Source: Marinomonas profundi
Lineage (GTDB): Bacteria > Pseudomonadota > Gammaproteobacteria > Pseudomonadales > Marinomonadaceae
DNA length: 64,000 nucleotides
NCBI RefSeq assembly: GCF_020694005.1
Contig: NZ_CP073013.1
Coordinates: forward strand, 2,552,578 to 2,616,577
Direction of reading: 5' to 3'
In this document: positions 10,001 through 17,756 of the stretch, piece after piece
How positions within the stretch are numbered: position 1 is the stretch's first letter
How the letters are laid out: every line of letters starts with the position of its first letter
The notes under the pieces: model-generated
Seen by the model: only the letters and a program-made list of their open reading frames with translations
Told to the model about the DNA's origin: nothing
The model's database searches: none
Position numbers and translations under genes: made by a program

Positions 10001-10516
10001 GATTGAGGCGAGCACCACGGCAATGACGAGAGACAGCACAAACCAGACAGGGTCATAGCGTAAATCAACACTCATTTGCATGGCGGCCATACCAATATAG
10101 TGCATAGCGCCAATGCCTGAGCCAACTAACACACCGCCTACCAACAGTTCCCAAAGCGTTAGGTTTGGCTTAATCAGTCGCTTTAGCGTGATGTAAGACG
10201 CCACAATGCTGGGCAGCAGAGATAACGCCGTTAACAAGGGGTCATAGGAAATCGCATGACCCATGTTGAATGCCAGCATGCCGACAAAGTGCATACTCCA
10301 AATACCGCCCGCCATGATAAAAGAGCCGGACACCAAGGCGATGTTCTTGTATTTTTCGATCACAATGTGCTGTGCGATGGAGGCAAAATGTAAGGCGAAA
10401 AAAGACGCGGCGACGGCTAATGACACAGAAAGGGCAACTAATAAAATGTTGTAATGGCCCATTGCAAGATGACTTGGGTCGACTTGTGTAACAAAAAAAT
10501 GATTAAGCCATTGCAT
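7049..10516 (-). CDS. MHYT-PAS-PAS hybrid sensor histidine kinase with receiver and Hpt domains
   Basis: 1155-aa inner-membrane kinase. The MHYT sensor (about 20-260, seven hydrophobic helices) shows SMHFVGM at 74-80, AMHYIGM at 137-143 and GMHYAGM at 206-212, the His/Met set proposed to bind copper and sense O2, CO or NO. Two PAS domains follow (about 275-390 and 400-520), then HisKA (His549 in SHEIRTPMN), HATPase (N-box NILGNAIKF, G-boxes DTGIGIA and GGTGLG), a receiver (about 782-900, Asp831) and an Hpt domain (His1000 in HAIKGTSGNL). The linker at about 905-950 is low-complexity and made of HLTQDHLTHDE-like repeats. Phosphate would pass His549-Asp831-His1000 to the HD-GYP regulator encoded just downstream. 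The C-terminal tail contains a 14-bp tandem duplication. Confidence 0.93.
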   Translation of the reverse strand: MQWLNHFFVTQVDPSHLAMGHYNILLVALSVSLAVAASFFALHFASIAQHIVIEKYKNIALVSGSFIMAGGIWSMHFVGMLAFNMGHAISYDPLLTALSLLPSIVASYITLKRLIKPNLTLWELLVGGVLVGSGIGAMHYIGMAAMQMSVDLRYDPVWFVLSLVIAVVLASIALSTHYYVKRLSLGLSQIWINSISALIMGMAISGMHYAGMAGARFISDGHTHMADLGDRSNGYFSFVVATITLLLSILAANIASQLRYRQLLQEKTASEIRLKTTLDTAIDAIISIDSNGMIKAFNKAAETLFGWSEKDIIGRSFHLLFPTHHAEAFNTALTHFRNTNEVTFSGAEYEIEAVNKNGKVFPIRLGVGLVDIPGSETLFVGFISDISARKTMEKAIKASEKQLSSLIKNIPGASFRCLMDDEWTTLFVSDAIYDVAGWTTEDFYNNRISFGKMIHPEDKDKAAHTVKEATKEHNTYKIEYRLTHKNGHSVWVLENGSVIYNEQGEPEWIDGVILDISQRVKIEDELRLAKAKAEASAESKASFLANMSHEIRTPMNAIIGFSDILLESDTTDENKKHLATISKSARSLLHLLNDILDSAKLEKNKLELDIQPFMLSNMVDTVISTLWLQARNKGLALHFHIAQNVATSYWGAEDRIRQVLMNILGNAIKFTEQGSVTLTITKQDNEHLRFAVKDTGIGIAEERLTHIFDPFTQADASMSRRFGGTGLGTSISKQLVTLMGGDIQVSSELGIGSDFYFDLPLIESDLPVDTATPQLTIIKPKKILIADDIEQNLTLLTLLLKRHGHAIFVAKDGLEAVEQFKSIQPDLILMDIQMPKMDGLMATQIIRQYEKEKQLSHTPIIALTANVLIEDKRDAQQAGMDGFANKPIDLHNLTAEMARVLTETSNNVAQNHLTQDHLTHDETPDLHSLPPSHLKQSRLKSPQSRQKHTQIHLEKGLLLWRDLAVYLSEMAKFLTTNVNLVDVLTKHVLTHEYQQIGLLAHAIKGTSGNLALLSISNTMAAIEMAASAEDAEQCQANIQALRPLLDCFSEELATLMQTHATDAETAEAPSTPLNKVELPPLIDALITSASLGEINDETIQQLIRHVPSEMKKQAIDIGEAIADFNFNLAIEQLNDLTHQLKTNNSKQTTQQEISE
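7074..7101. repeat. 14-bp direct duplication inside the kinase 3' end
   Basis: Two perfect adjacent copies of GTTTGTTTTGAGTT, about 25 bases before the kinase stop. They encode part of the polar tail (HQLKTNNSKQTTQQ). Since 14 is not a multiple of three, gain or loss of one copy would shift the frame of the last residues and disturb the ATGA coupling to the response regulator. Confidence 0.8.
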
Positions 10517-10767
10517 TAATTGTACTTCTACCTTTTCTATGGAGAACCAGCATGGTGTCTTTTATGTAGGCTATGGTAACACCTTCAATTTGTGGCGACA
10601 TCCTCAGGCGTAAAGCTAACGGTTTTTATGCGTTTTTTATACTAAAAAGGCCTATTTTCAAAAAAATATTGACTCAACTGCTGATTATTTCGACTATGAA
10701 ACGACAGGGTTTTATTGGCGCCAGTATGCCAAGTGAATAATAACCTCCCACATAATCTTCTGACAAA

Positions 10768-12270
10768 ATGAGCAATAACATGTATCTAGGTCTTGATCTT
10801 GGAACCTCTGGTTTAAAAGGTGTGGTAATTGACGACAAGGGCAGCGTGGTGGCGCAAGCGTCTGCTCCGTTAACCGTGAACAGCCCTCAAGCAACGTGGT
10901 CCGAGCAAGATCCTGAATCCTGGTGGCAAGCTTGTCTTGAGGTGATTGAGTTGCTACATCAGCGTCTTGATTTGAGCAAAGTCAAAGCCATTGGCCTGTC
11001 AGGGCAAATGCACGGCGCGACGTTATTAGATCAAAATGGACAGGTGTTACGTCCCTGTATTCTGTGGAACGATGGTCGAAGCCAAGCCCAGTGTGAAGCC
11101 TTGATGACGCAATTTCCTGAGCTTATTGAGCGTTCAGGTAATCTTTTTATGCCGGGATTCACCGCCCCCAAAATACGTTGGGTACAAGACAACGAAGCAG
11201 ACATTTTTGCTAAGTTGGCGTTTGTGTTGCTGCCTAAAGACTATTTGGCCTATCGACTCACTGGCACCATGTCATCGGATTGCTCCGATGCGGCGGGAAC
11301 ATTGTGGTTAAACCCTCAAACTCGTCAATGGGATGATGCGTTGTTGGCCGCAACAGGGTTAACACAAGCCAATATGCCAACGCTTTACGAAGGGTGTGAT
11401 CTGGTTGGTGAGTTGTCCCCAGAAGTTGCACAGGCGTTGTCTTTGCCGGTGTTACCCTTAGTGGCAGGCGCGGGTGATAACGCCGCCGGCGCAGTGGGCA
11501 TGGGCGTTACCAACCCAAATCAAGGGTTTATTTCACTGGGTACCTCGGGTGTGTATTTCACGGTGAGCGAATCTCACAAAGCAAACCCAGAAAATACCGT
11601 GCATGCGTTTTGCCATGCGTTGCCGAATCGTTGGCACCAAATGGGCGTGACATTAAGCGCGGCGAACTCTCTTGCTTGGTTTGCTAAATTAGTCGGTCAA
11701 TCGGTCGCGGAACTCTTAGAGGCGCTCGATGATTGCCCTGATCATACGACGCGGGTGTTGTTTTTGCCTTATTTAAGTGGCGAACGGACGCCTCATAATG
11801 ACCCTTTGGCAAATGGTCAGTTTGTTGGGTTAAGCAATACGACTCGTGTTGAGGACATGACTTTGGCGGTATTAGAGGGTGTGGCTTTCTCTTTATTGGA
11901 TTGCCAAAATGCGTTGGATAGCGCGGGAAGCAGGGTGGAAGAGTTGTCTTTGATTGGCGGTGGCGCACGTTCTGCGTTATGGCGTCAAATTATCGCCAAT
12001 GTGCTAAATAAGCGTCTTATTTACCGTGATGGTGGCGATGTGGGGCCTGGGCTAGGAGCCGCCCGTTTAGCGTTATTGGGCGAACAACAGCGTCAGGGAA
12101 AAGCGATTGAGGCTTTAATTGCAGAATATTGCACCATGCCAGATGCCTTGGCGGTTCATCAGCCAGAGGCCGCCACACAAGCTTATTACCAGCACAAATA
12201 CGCGCTTTATCAATCACTGTATCAGGCGACAAAAGACTTAAACGATAAATTGGCACAGTCGTCTTGGTAG
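10768..12270 (+). CDS. xylB: Xylulokinase
   Basis: 500-aa FGGY-family carbohydrate kinase that phosphorylates D-xylulose to D-xylulose 5-phosphate for the pentose phosphate pathway. Seen: the N-terminal phosphate loop LGLDLGTSGLKG; the xylulokinase signature GLSGQMHGATLLD; the substrate/catalytic Asp in GAGDNAAGAVG; GTSGVYF; and the C-terminal IGGGARSALWRQI adenosine motif. It faces the polyol dehydrogenase and importer operon, whose AraC gene ends 30 bases away. This supports oxidation of a pentitol (D-arabitol or xylitol) to D-xylulose followed by this kinase. No strong Shine-Dalgarno is visible; ATG at 10780 is an alternative start. Confidence 0.92.
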   Translation: MSNNMYLGLDLGTSGLKGVVIDDKGSVVAQASAPLTVNSPQATWSEQDPESWWQACLEVIELLHQRLDLSKVKAIGLSGQMHGATLLDQNGQVLRPCILWNDGRSQAQCEALMTQFPELIERSGNLFMPGFTAPKIRWVQDNEADIFAKLAFVLLPKDYLAYRLTGTMSSDCSDAAGTLWLNPQTRQWDDALLAATGLTQANMPTLYEGCDLVGELSPEVAQALSLPVLPLVAGAGDNAAGAVGMGVTNPNQGFISLGTSGVYFTVSESHKANPENTVHAFCHALPNRWHQMGVTLSAANSLAWFAKLVGQSVAELLEALDDCPDHTTRVLFLPYLSGERTPHNDPLANGQFVGLSNTTRVEDMTLAVLEGVAFSLLDCQNALDSAGSRVEELSLIGGGARSALWRQIIANVLNKRLIYRDGGDVGPGLGAARLALLGEQQRQGKAIEALIAEYCTMPDALAVHQPEAATQAYYQHKYALYQSLYQATKDLNDKLAQSSW

Positions 12271-12299
12271 CACTAAAAAACGGCTATTGGATGAGGGCA

Positions 12300-13193
12300 C
12301 TAGTGCGCGGTGGTGCCTTCGATATGAATATTGCTTTGTGTCCGAAAATCTCTAGGGGTGACGCCTTTGAGTTCATGGAAGCGGCGGTTAAAGTTAGCCA
12401 CATTGTTAAAGCCGACTTGAAAGCAGATCGTGGCGATTTGCTGGTCGGTTTCGGTGAGCAAACTGCAGGCTCGGCTAATGCGGACGCGATTCACAAATTC
12501 AATAAAACGATTGCCTGTGGCTTTTTTAAAAAAACGTGAAAAGTGGCTATCCGACATGCCAATCAAGCTTGCCACGCTAGAAAGCGTAATGTCTTGGCTG
12601 TAGTTCTGTGACACGTAATCGACAACCGTGTTGATTTTGCGCTGTAATGTCTCGTTTGATTTTAAATCAATCTGTACCGTAGACAGCAAACGATAACTTC
12701 GGCTTTGGGCCAGCTTTTGCAGTAGCGGAAGTGAAATAATCAACCTTGATAAGCCGCTTGAATCCCGTACTTTTTGGAAAATATCGGCTAGGTATTGATG
12801 GTTTAAATCGAAAAACTCAATACCGGATTTTGCTCTAGCAAGCATGGGTAAAATTTCGGCCAATTCTGGAATGATCTTCATACCATTGGAAAAAGACTCG
12901 TGGTCAAACCGTATCACCATGTCTCTTAGCGGGATATCTTCTTGATCGTTTTGGCAAATCCAATTATGTGGCAGCCGAGGGCCGGTTAAGATCAATTGAC
13001 CTGGTGCGTAATTACCAATGTAGTCGCCGACAAACACTTTTCCGGACGTTGCCACGATAAAGTGCAATTCATAGTCGTCGTGGGCATGCCAGCGAATAAG
13101 ATCGCTTGGATGACCGTGCTCTAAATAACGAATGGTTTCATTGTCTTCGACAATTTCGTATTCGGGGGTGATGCGTTTGACGGTATTTAGCAT
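12300..13193 (-). CDS. AraC-family regulator of the polyol locus
   Basis: 297-aa regulator: N-terminal cupin-like sensing domain (about 20-150, with WHAHDDYELHFIV and a PGQLILTGPRLPHNW segment) and C-terminal double helix-turn-helix (about 195-290, ending in VGFNNVANFNRRFHELKGVTPRDFR, the usual AraC/XylS signature). The frame extends to a TTG at 13208, but the ATG at 13193 has GAGCGAGA at good spacing, so I use it. It follows the dehydrogenase in the same direction and is separated from it by a 16-bp repeat array. It is the obvious candidate activator of the polyol importer promoter upstream of 19076. Confidence 0.85.
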   Translation of the reverse strand: MLNTVKRITPEYEIVEDNETIRYLEHGHPSDLIRWHAHDDYELHFIVATSGKVFVGDYIGNYAPGQLILTGPRLPHNWICQNDQEDIPLRDMVIRFDHESFSNGMKIIPELAEILPMLARAKSGIEFFDLNHQYLADIFQKVRDSSGLSRLIISLPLLQKLAQSRSYRLLSTVQIDLKSNETLQRKINTVVDYVSQNYSQDITLSSVASLIGMSDSHFSRFFKKATGNRFIEFVNRVRISRACSLLTETDQQIATICFQVGFNNVANFNRRFHELKGVTPRDFRTQSNIHIEGTTAH

Positions 13194-13320
13194 AATTTTC
13201 TCGCTCAAGCCGTATTTTTTGGCGCTTATAATGTCACCATTTTTGCCATGTATTTATTATGGATAACCGCTTCAAGAAGGCAAGGCTTGCCGCCTTGTCT
13301 GCTTGAAGCTGATTGTCGCT

Positions 13321-13422
13321 ATCTAAGCATACATACATCTAAACTATCTAAGCATACATATATCTAAGCATACATATATCTAAGCATACATATATCTAAG
13401 CATACATATATCTAAGCATACG
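13321..13422. repeat. 16-bp tandem repeat array running into the dehydrogenase stop codon
   Basis: Unit ATCTAAGCATACATAT, with four perfect copies at 13346-13409. These are flanked by a near-copy and a 9-base partial on the left (13321-13345) and a terminal copy at 13410-13422 that encodes the last residues and stop of the polyol dehydrogenase. The array therefore looks like repeated duplication of that gene's 3' end. It lies between the dehydrogenase and the AraC gene, so copy number could alter their co-expression. Confidence 0.95.
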
Positions 13423-14842
13423 TTGCCATATTGGTTTGAATGGCGCTCGTGAGCTGTGTCACAAAATCTGGGTATTCTGTTGGCAGATTGCCCCACAAAA
13501 AACGATCGGTGACAAAAGCCTGAATCCCCGCATCATCATTACTGAATGCGGCCAGTGAGGCTTTGTTTGGCTCATGATAAGGCGTGCTAAGCTTGCCTTG
13601 ATCCGATAGCTGTATAAAGGTGAACCAGCTGGCAATGCCTTGAATGGTTTTGCTAGGTGTCCGGCCTTTTTTATAGCAGCCTTCTAAGGTTGGAAACACA
13701 AATATTGGGAATTTAGCGTAGCCATCGGTGCAAATCCGTTCGATGGTGTCGCCAATGTTGGCGTTACTAAAGCGTTGTGCGATGACTTCGAAATACGCGG
13801 GTAGATCCACCACAGAATCACCGATAGCAGGAATCGAATCTTGCAAGATAAAGTCGGTGAAATACTGCTTTAATGCGTTATCGCGCATGGCTTCATCAAA
13901 ATAGGTGAGCCCTTTTAACGCCGCTTGGTAGGTAACACAAGTGTGGCCTGCGTTTAGGATGCGAATTTTGGCTTCTTCAAAGGGGTCGACTTTATCGACA
14001 AACTGCACGCCAACCAGATCAAGAGCGGGTTTTTGCCCTGCAAAATTGTCTTCTACTACCCATTGAATAAAATCTTCGCCCATCACGGTCATTTCATCAT
14101 CAATACCAAAGCGAGTGCGCACATCGTCAACGTGTTGTTGGCTGGGTTTTGGTGTGATTCTGTCTACCATTGAGCAAGGAAAAGAAACATGCTGCTCAAC
14201 CCATTTGATTAAGGCTTCATCTTGCTTGGCGGCCAAAAATTGCAGCAGCCCGGTGTTTAGCAATTCGCCGTTATGGCGCAGGTTGTCACAGCATAAAAGG
14301 GTGATTTTTGCATTGGATACTTGGCTGCGCTGCTTTAGACCTGCGTATAAAAAGGCGTAAAGCGTGTTACGACTCCCTTCCACATCCGCTTTAATAGCAG
14401 GGTGTTCAAGCATTAAACGACGGTTTTCGTCCAGATAGTAGCCGCCTTCAGTGACCGTTGATGTCACCAGCTGGGTACGTTCATCCGCCATCAGCGCATC
14501 GACTGCTTCGGGCGTTTGGGCGCCGTCAATTTGTTGTACGATAGAACGAATGTGCTCGTAGTGCGTTTCGCCATCAGCCGCCATGGTTTTTAGGACGTAT
14601 TCGCCTTGCTGTTGCATGAAGCGAGTAAAATGCTGGCTATCTTGTGGTCGTATATTGACGCCCGTAATGCCCCAATGACGCTGTGTGTCGTGGCTTAAAA
14701 GTCGGTCAAAATACACGGCTTGATGAGCGCGATGAAACGCACCAACACCCAAATGAATGACGCCAGCTTGAATGGTGTTTTTGTTGTAATCCTGTACAGA
14801 CAGCTGTTCACTGTTTAACGAGGCGTGTAAATAGTTGCTCAT
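13412..14842 (-). CDS. Polyol dehydrogenase of the long-chain mannitol/arabitol family
   Basis: 476-aa NAD-dependent polyol-specific long-chain dehydrogenase. Seen: the N-terminal nucleotide-binding HLGVGAFHRAHQ and the catalytic Lys-x4-Asn-x2-His set as KIRILNAGH. It oxidises a sugar alcohol to a ketose (mannitol to fructose, D-arabitol to D-xylulose, or sorbitol to fructose). With xylulokinase opposite and no fructokinase in the window, D-arabitol 4-dehydrogenase (DalD-like) is the best guess, but mannitol cannot be excluded. A longer reading frame runs to 14986 inside the ATPase gene. I choose the ATG at 14842 because it begins one base after the ATPase stop, with GAGGAAG upstream, implying coupling. 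Confidence 0.9.
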   Translation of the reverse strand: MSNYLHASLNSEQLSVQDYNKNTIQAGVIHLGVGAFHRAHQAVYFDRLLSHDTQRHWGITGVNIRPQDSQHFTRFMQQQGEYVLKTMAADGETHYEHIRSIVQQIDGAQTPEAVDALMADERTQLVTSTVTEGGYYLDENRRLMLEHPAIKADVEGSRNTLYAFLYAGLKQRSQVSNAKITLLCCDNLRHNGELLNTGLLQFLAAKQDEALIKWVEQHVSFPCSMVDRITPKPSQQHVDDVRTRFGIDDEMTVMGEDFIQWVVEDNFAGQKPALDLVGVQFVDKVDPFEEAKIRILNAGHTCVTYQAALKGLTYFDEAMRDNALKQYFTDFILQDSIPAIGDSVVDLPAYFEVIAQRFSNANIGDTIERICTDGYAKFPIFVFPTLEGCYKKGRTPSKTIQGIASWFTFIQLSDQGKLSTPYHEPNKASLAAFSNDDAGIQAFVTDRFLWGNLPTEYPDFVTQLTSAIQTNMATYA

Positions 14843-14843
14843 G

Positions 14844-15938
14844 CTAGGCTTCCTCTGGAATAACGGAAATGACACGATCATTCTCGTTGAATAAAATGAC
14901 TTCGGAAGTATCAATTTGGATGCTGACTTCTTGTCCGTCTTTAAGCTCTGTTCGAGCGGGTGCCTTGATGATAATGGTTTGATCATTAGACAACTGCAGG
15001 TGTGCGTAAGCTTCGGAGCCTAAATGCTCGACTAATTCAATCCGACCTGTAAGGTCGCCGCCGTCTTTTACAAGCGTCATGTGTTCAGGGCGAATGCCGA
15101 CAATAACGGACTCAGGCAATGGGCCTTTTAAGCGATTCGCGGGGAACAAGATGGATTGCCCGAGCAGGTCGATGGCAAAGTTATCTTCTTGGCGAACAAT
15201 TTTATTGGCCTTAATAAGGTTCATTTTTGGCGTACCAATAAACTCTGCGACAAAGCGGTTATTAGGCTGACGATAAAGCTCTAATGGCGTGCCGACTTGT
15301 TCTATTTGACCGGCGTTCAAAATTACCACGCGGTCCGCCAAGGTCATGGCTTCTACTTGATCGTGGGTCACGTAAATCATCGTGGTGCCCAGTTTTTTGT
15401 GCAGGCGAGCCAGCTCTAAACGCATCTGTACGCGCAGCGCCGCGTCCAAGTTGGACAGCGGTTCATCGAACAAGAAGACTTTAGGTTGACGCACAATCGC
15501 GCGGCCAATGGCGACGCGTTGACGTTGGCCACCGGACAGCTCTTTTGGCTTACGCTCTAATAACTCATCCAGCTGCAAGGAAGCCGAGACGGAACGCACT
15601 TTCTCTTTGATCTCTGCATCCGACACCTTCGCAAGGCGCAGCGCAAAAGACAGGTTGTCCGCCACCGTCATGTGTGGATACAAGGCATAAGATTGGAACA
15701 CCATCGCCAGATCGCGCTTTGACGACGCAAGCTCGGTGATTTCTCTGCCATCTAGGTCAATGCTACCGCCAGTGCTGGATTCAAGCCCGGCAATGGTGCG
15801 TAACAAGGTGGATTTACCGCAGCCAGAAGGCCCAACAAACACCACAAATTCCCCTTCGGTAATGGTGAGGTTGATACCGCGAAGGGCGTGATAATTGTCG
15901 TAATGTTTTTGTAGATCTGTAATCGTTAAATAAGACAT
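14844..15938 (-). CDS. Polyol ABC importer ATPase (MsmK/UgpC/SmoK type)
   Basis: 364-aa cytoplasmic ATPase: Walker A GPSGCGKST at 36-44, Q-loop in VFQSYALYPHMT, signature LSGGQRQR, Walker B VFLFDEPLSNLD, H-loop VTHDQVEA. A C-terminal TOBE/OB regulatory region (about 240-364) is typical of carbohydrate uptake ATPases. It energises the two permeases encoded upstream in the same operon. The order binding protein - permease - permease - ATPase - dehydrogenase matches sorbitol/mannitol (smo/mtl) operons of proteobacteria. Confidence 0.93.
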   Translation of the reverse strand: MSYLTITDLQKHYDNYHALRGINLTITEGEFVVFVGPSGCGKSTLLRTIAGLESSTGGSIDLDGREITELASSKRDLAMVFQSYALYPHMTVADNLSFALRLAKVSDAEIKEKVRSVSASLQLDELLERKPKELSGGQRQRVAIGRAIVRQPKVFLFDEPLSNLDAALRVQMRLELARLHKKLGTTMIYVTHDQVEAMTLADRVVILNAGQIEQVGTPLELYRQPNNRFVAEFIGTPKMNLIKANKIVRQEDNFAIDLLGQSILFPANRLKGPLPESVIVGIRPEHMTLVKDGGDLTGRIELVEHLGSEAYAHLQLSNDQTIIIKAPARTELKDGQEVSIQIDTSEVILFNENDRVISVIPEEA

Positions 15939-15954
15939 AAAAATTTCCTAATAA

Positions 15955-16785
15955 TTATTTTACGGCGCCGAAAGTCAGGCCTTGTACTAGTTGCTTTTGA
16001 CAGAACCAACCGAAAATAACGATTGGTGCGCAAGCCAGCGTGGAGGCGGCGGATAATTTTGCCCAGAATAAACCTTCAGGGCTGGAGTAAGAGGCGATCA
16101 TCGCGGTTAATGGTGCGGCGTCGGAGGCGGTTAGGTTCAATGACCAAAAGGCTTCATTCCAGCACAACACGATAGACAAAAGAGCCGTTGATGAAATGGC
16201 GCCAACCGACAGTGGCAGCACGACTTTAACCACTTCGTCCCACGGGGTTGCACCGTCCATTCTGGCGGCTTCGAGGATTTCTTTTGGTAAGTCTTTGAAG
16301 TAGGAAAACAGCATCCAGACAATAATAGGCAGATTCATCAGGGTGAAAATGATCACCAATGCCGTTTTGGAATCCAACAGCCCATAATCGCGACATAAAA
16401 TGTAAATCGGCACCAAGACGCCAACTGCGGGCAACATTTTGGTCGAGAGCATCCACAACAAAATGTCCTTGGTGCGTTTACCAGGGAAAAAGGCCATGGA
16501 GTACGCCGCCGGAATGGCAATGATCAAGGCAATAATGGTGGAACCAAATGAGGTCACCACCGAGTTCCAAGCATGATGAAGGTAATCACTGCGTTCTTGA
16601 ACGACTTTAAAGTTGTCTAAAGTCGGTTCAAAAAACAGCTGTGGCGGCACCGAGATGGCTTGCAGTTCAGTTTTAAAGGAGGTGATAAACATCCAGAAAA
16701 TAGGAAAAAATAGCACCAATGCCACTGTCCAAGCGAATAAGCCAGTCAGAATGATTTTGAGTTTGCGTTGTTGATTAAGAGTCAT
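15955..16785 (-). CDS. Polyol ABC importer permease 2 (MalG-like)
   Basis: 276-aa inner-membrane protein with about six hydrophobic helices. The EAA cytoplasmic loop that contacts the ATPase is seen as EILEAARMDGATPWDEVVKVVLPLS. The frame is open to a GTG at 16794, but the ATG at 16785 has GAGGTG six bases upstream and is preferred. It begins about ten bases after the stop of permease 1, so translation is probably coupled. Confidence 0.92.
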   Translation of the reverse strand: MTLNQQRKLKIILTGLFAWTVALVLFFPIFWMFITSFKTELQAISVPPQLFFEPTLDNFKVVQERSDYLHHAWNSVVTSFGSTIIALIIAIPAAYSMAFFPGKRTKDILLWMLSTKMLPAVGVLVPIYILCRDYGLLDSKTALVIIFTLMNLPIIVWMLFSYFKDLPKEILEAARMDGATPWDEVVKVVLPLSVGAISSTALLSIVLCWNEAFWSLNLTASDAAPLTAMIASYSSPEGLFWAKLSAASTLACAPIVIFGWFCQKQLVQGLTFGAVK

Positions 16786-16795
16786 CGTATTCACC

Positions 16796-17656
16796 TCACA
16801 CCGTTAGGTTTTTGCCAACGGCACGAATTAAGAAAAAGGCCACAATATTGGCGAGTATGACCGCAAATAAACCGCCTGCTGAAGCGACACCAACGTCATA
16901 TTGGAGAAGCGCTTGGTTGTATATCAGATAGGCTAAGTTGGTACTGTCGTAACCCGGGCCACCACCAGTCGAGACAAAAATCTCTGCGAACACGGCCAAT
17001 AGAAAGATGGTTTCTATCATGATTACTACGGCAATAGGACGCGCAAGGTGAGGAATGGTTAGATAGCGGAAAATATGCCAACCGGTCGCGCCGTCCATTT
17101 GAGCGGCTTCTTTTTGTTCGGTGTCTTGGGATTGCAGTGCGGTGACAAACACCAGAATGGCAAAGGGAAGCCATTGCCAACTGACCATAATGATGACGGA
17201 CATTAAGGGGTAGCTGGACAGCCAGTCGATGGGCTCCAGTCCTAAGGATTGCGATATCCAAGCGAAAATCCCATAAACCGGGTTCATCATCATGTTTTTC
17301 CAGATCAAGGCGTTGACCGTGGGCATGATAAAGAAAGGCGAGATAAGCAACACACGAACGATGCCTTGTCCGAAAAAAGGCTTATCAATTAAGGCGGACA
17401 GCATGACGCCTAACACAACGGTGATGATCAACACGGACAGCAGCAGTATGAGCGTATTGGACACCGCAGGGATAAAGCCTGGGTCGGTGATGAAGAACTC
17501 AAAATTCATCCAGCCGACGAAGTTATTTTGGCCTGGGTACAGCAGGTTGTACCGTATGGTGGAAAAATAAATGGTCATGGATAACGGAATAATCATCCAA
17601 ACCAAAAGCATGATGACGGATGGCGCCATTAATAAGCGAGTGATTGAGCGCTTCAT
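16796..17656 (-). CDS. Polyol ABC importer permease 1 (MalF-like)
   Basis: 286-aa inner-membrane permease with about six hydrophobic helices and the EAA loop as EQKEAAQMDGATGWHIFRYLTIP. It pairs with permease 2 to form the membrane channel. A strong stem-loop separates it from the preceding binding-protein gene, which fits lower expression of the membrane subunits. Confidence 0.92.
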   Translation of the reverse strand: MKRSITRLLMAPSVIMLLVWMIIPLSMTIYFSTIRYNLLYPGQNNFVGWMNFEFFITDPGFIPAVSNTLILLLSVLIITVVLGVMLSALIDKPFFGQGIVRVLLISPFFIMPTVNALIWKNMMMNPVYGIFAWISQSLGLEPIDWLSSYPLMSVIIMVSWQWLPFAILVFVTALQSQDTEQKEAAQMDGATGWHIFRYLTIPHLARPIAVVIMIETIFLLAVFAEIFVSTGGGPGYDSTNLAYLIYNQALLQYDVGVASAGGLFAVILANIVAFFLIRAVGKNLTV

Positions 17657-17712
17657 GATGTGTTTCTCTTATTATAAGCAGGGTTTTGCTCTTGGTAGAG
17701 CGGATCAAAAGT

Positions 17713-17741
17713 AAGAAATAGGGCGGTTAGCCCTATTTCTT
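17713..17741 (-). promoter_or_regulatory. Intercistronic stem-loop between binding protein and permease genes
   Basis: A perfect 12-bp inverted repeat (AAGAAATAGGGC and its complement) with a 5-base loop, in the 100-base gap after the binding-protein stop. Only a short broken T-tract follows, so it is more likely a partial terminator or an mRNA-end stabiliser than a full stop. Similar hairpins sit after malE-type genes and keep the binding protein in excess. Confidence 0.7.
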
Positions 17742-17756
17742 GATCAAGCTTGGGGG

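Noticed and set aside
14843-14986. 48-residue N-terminal extension of the polyol dehydrogenase
   Set aside because: Lies wholly inside the ATPase gene; ATG 14842 has a good ribosome site and the family's N-terminus.
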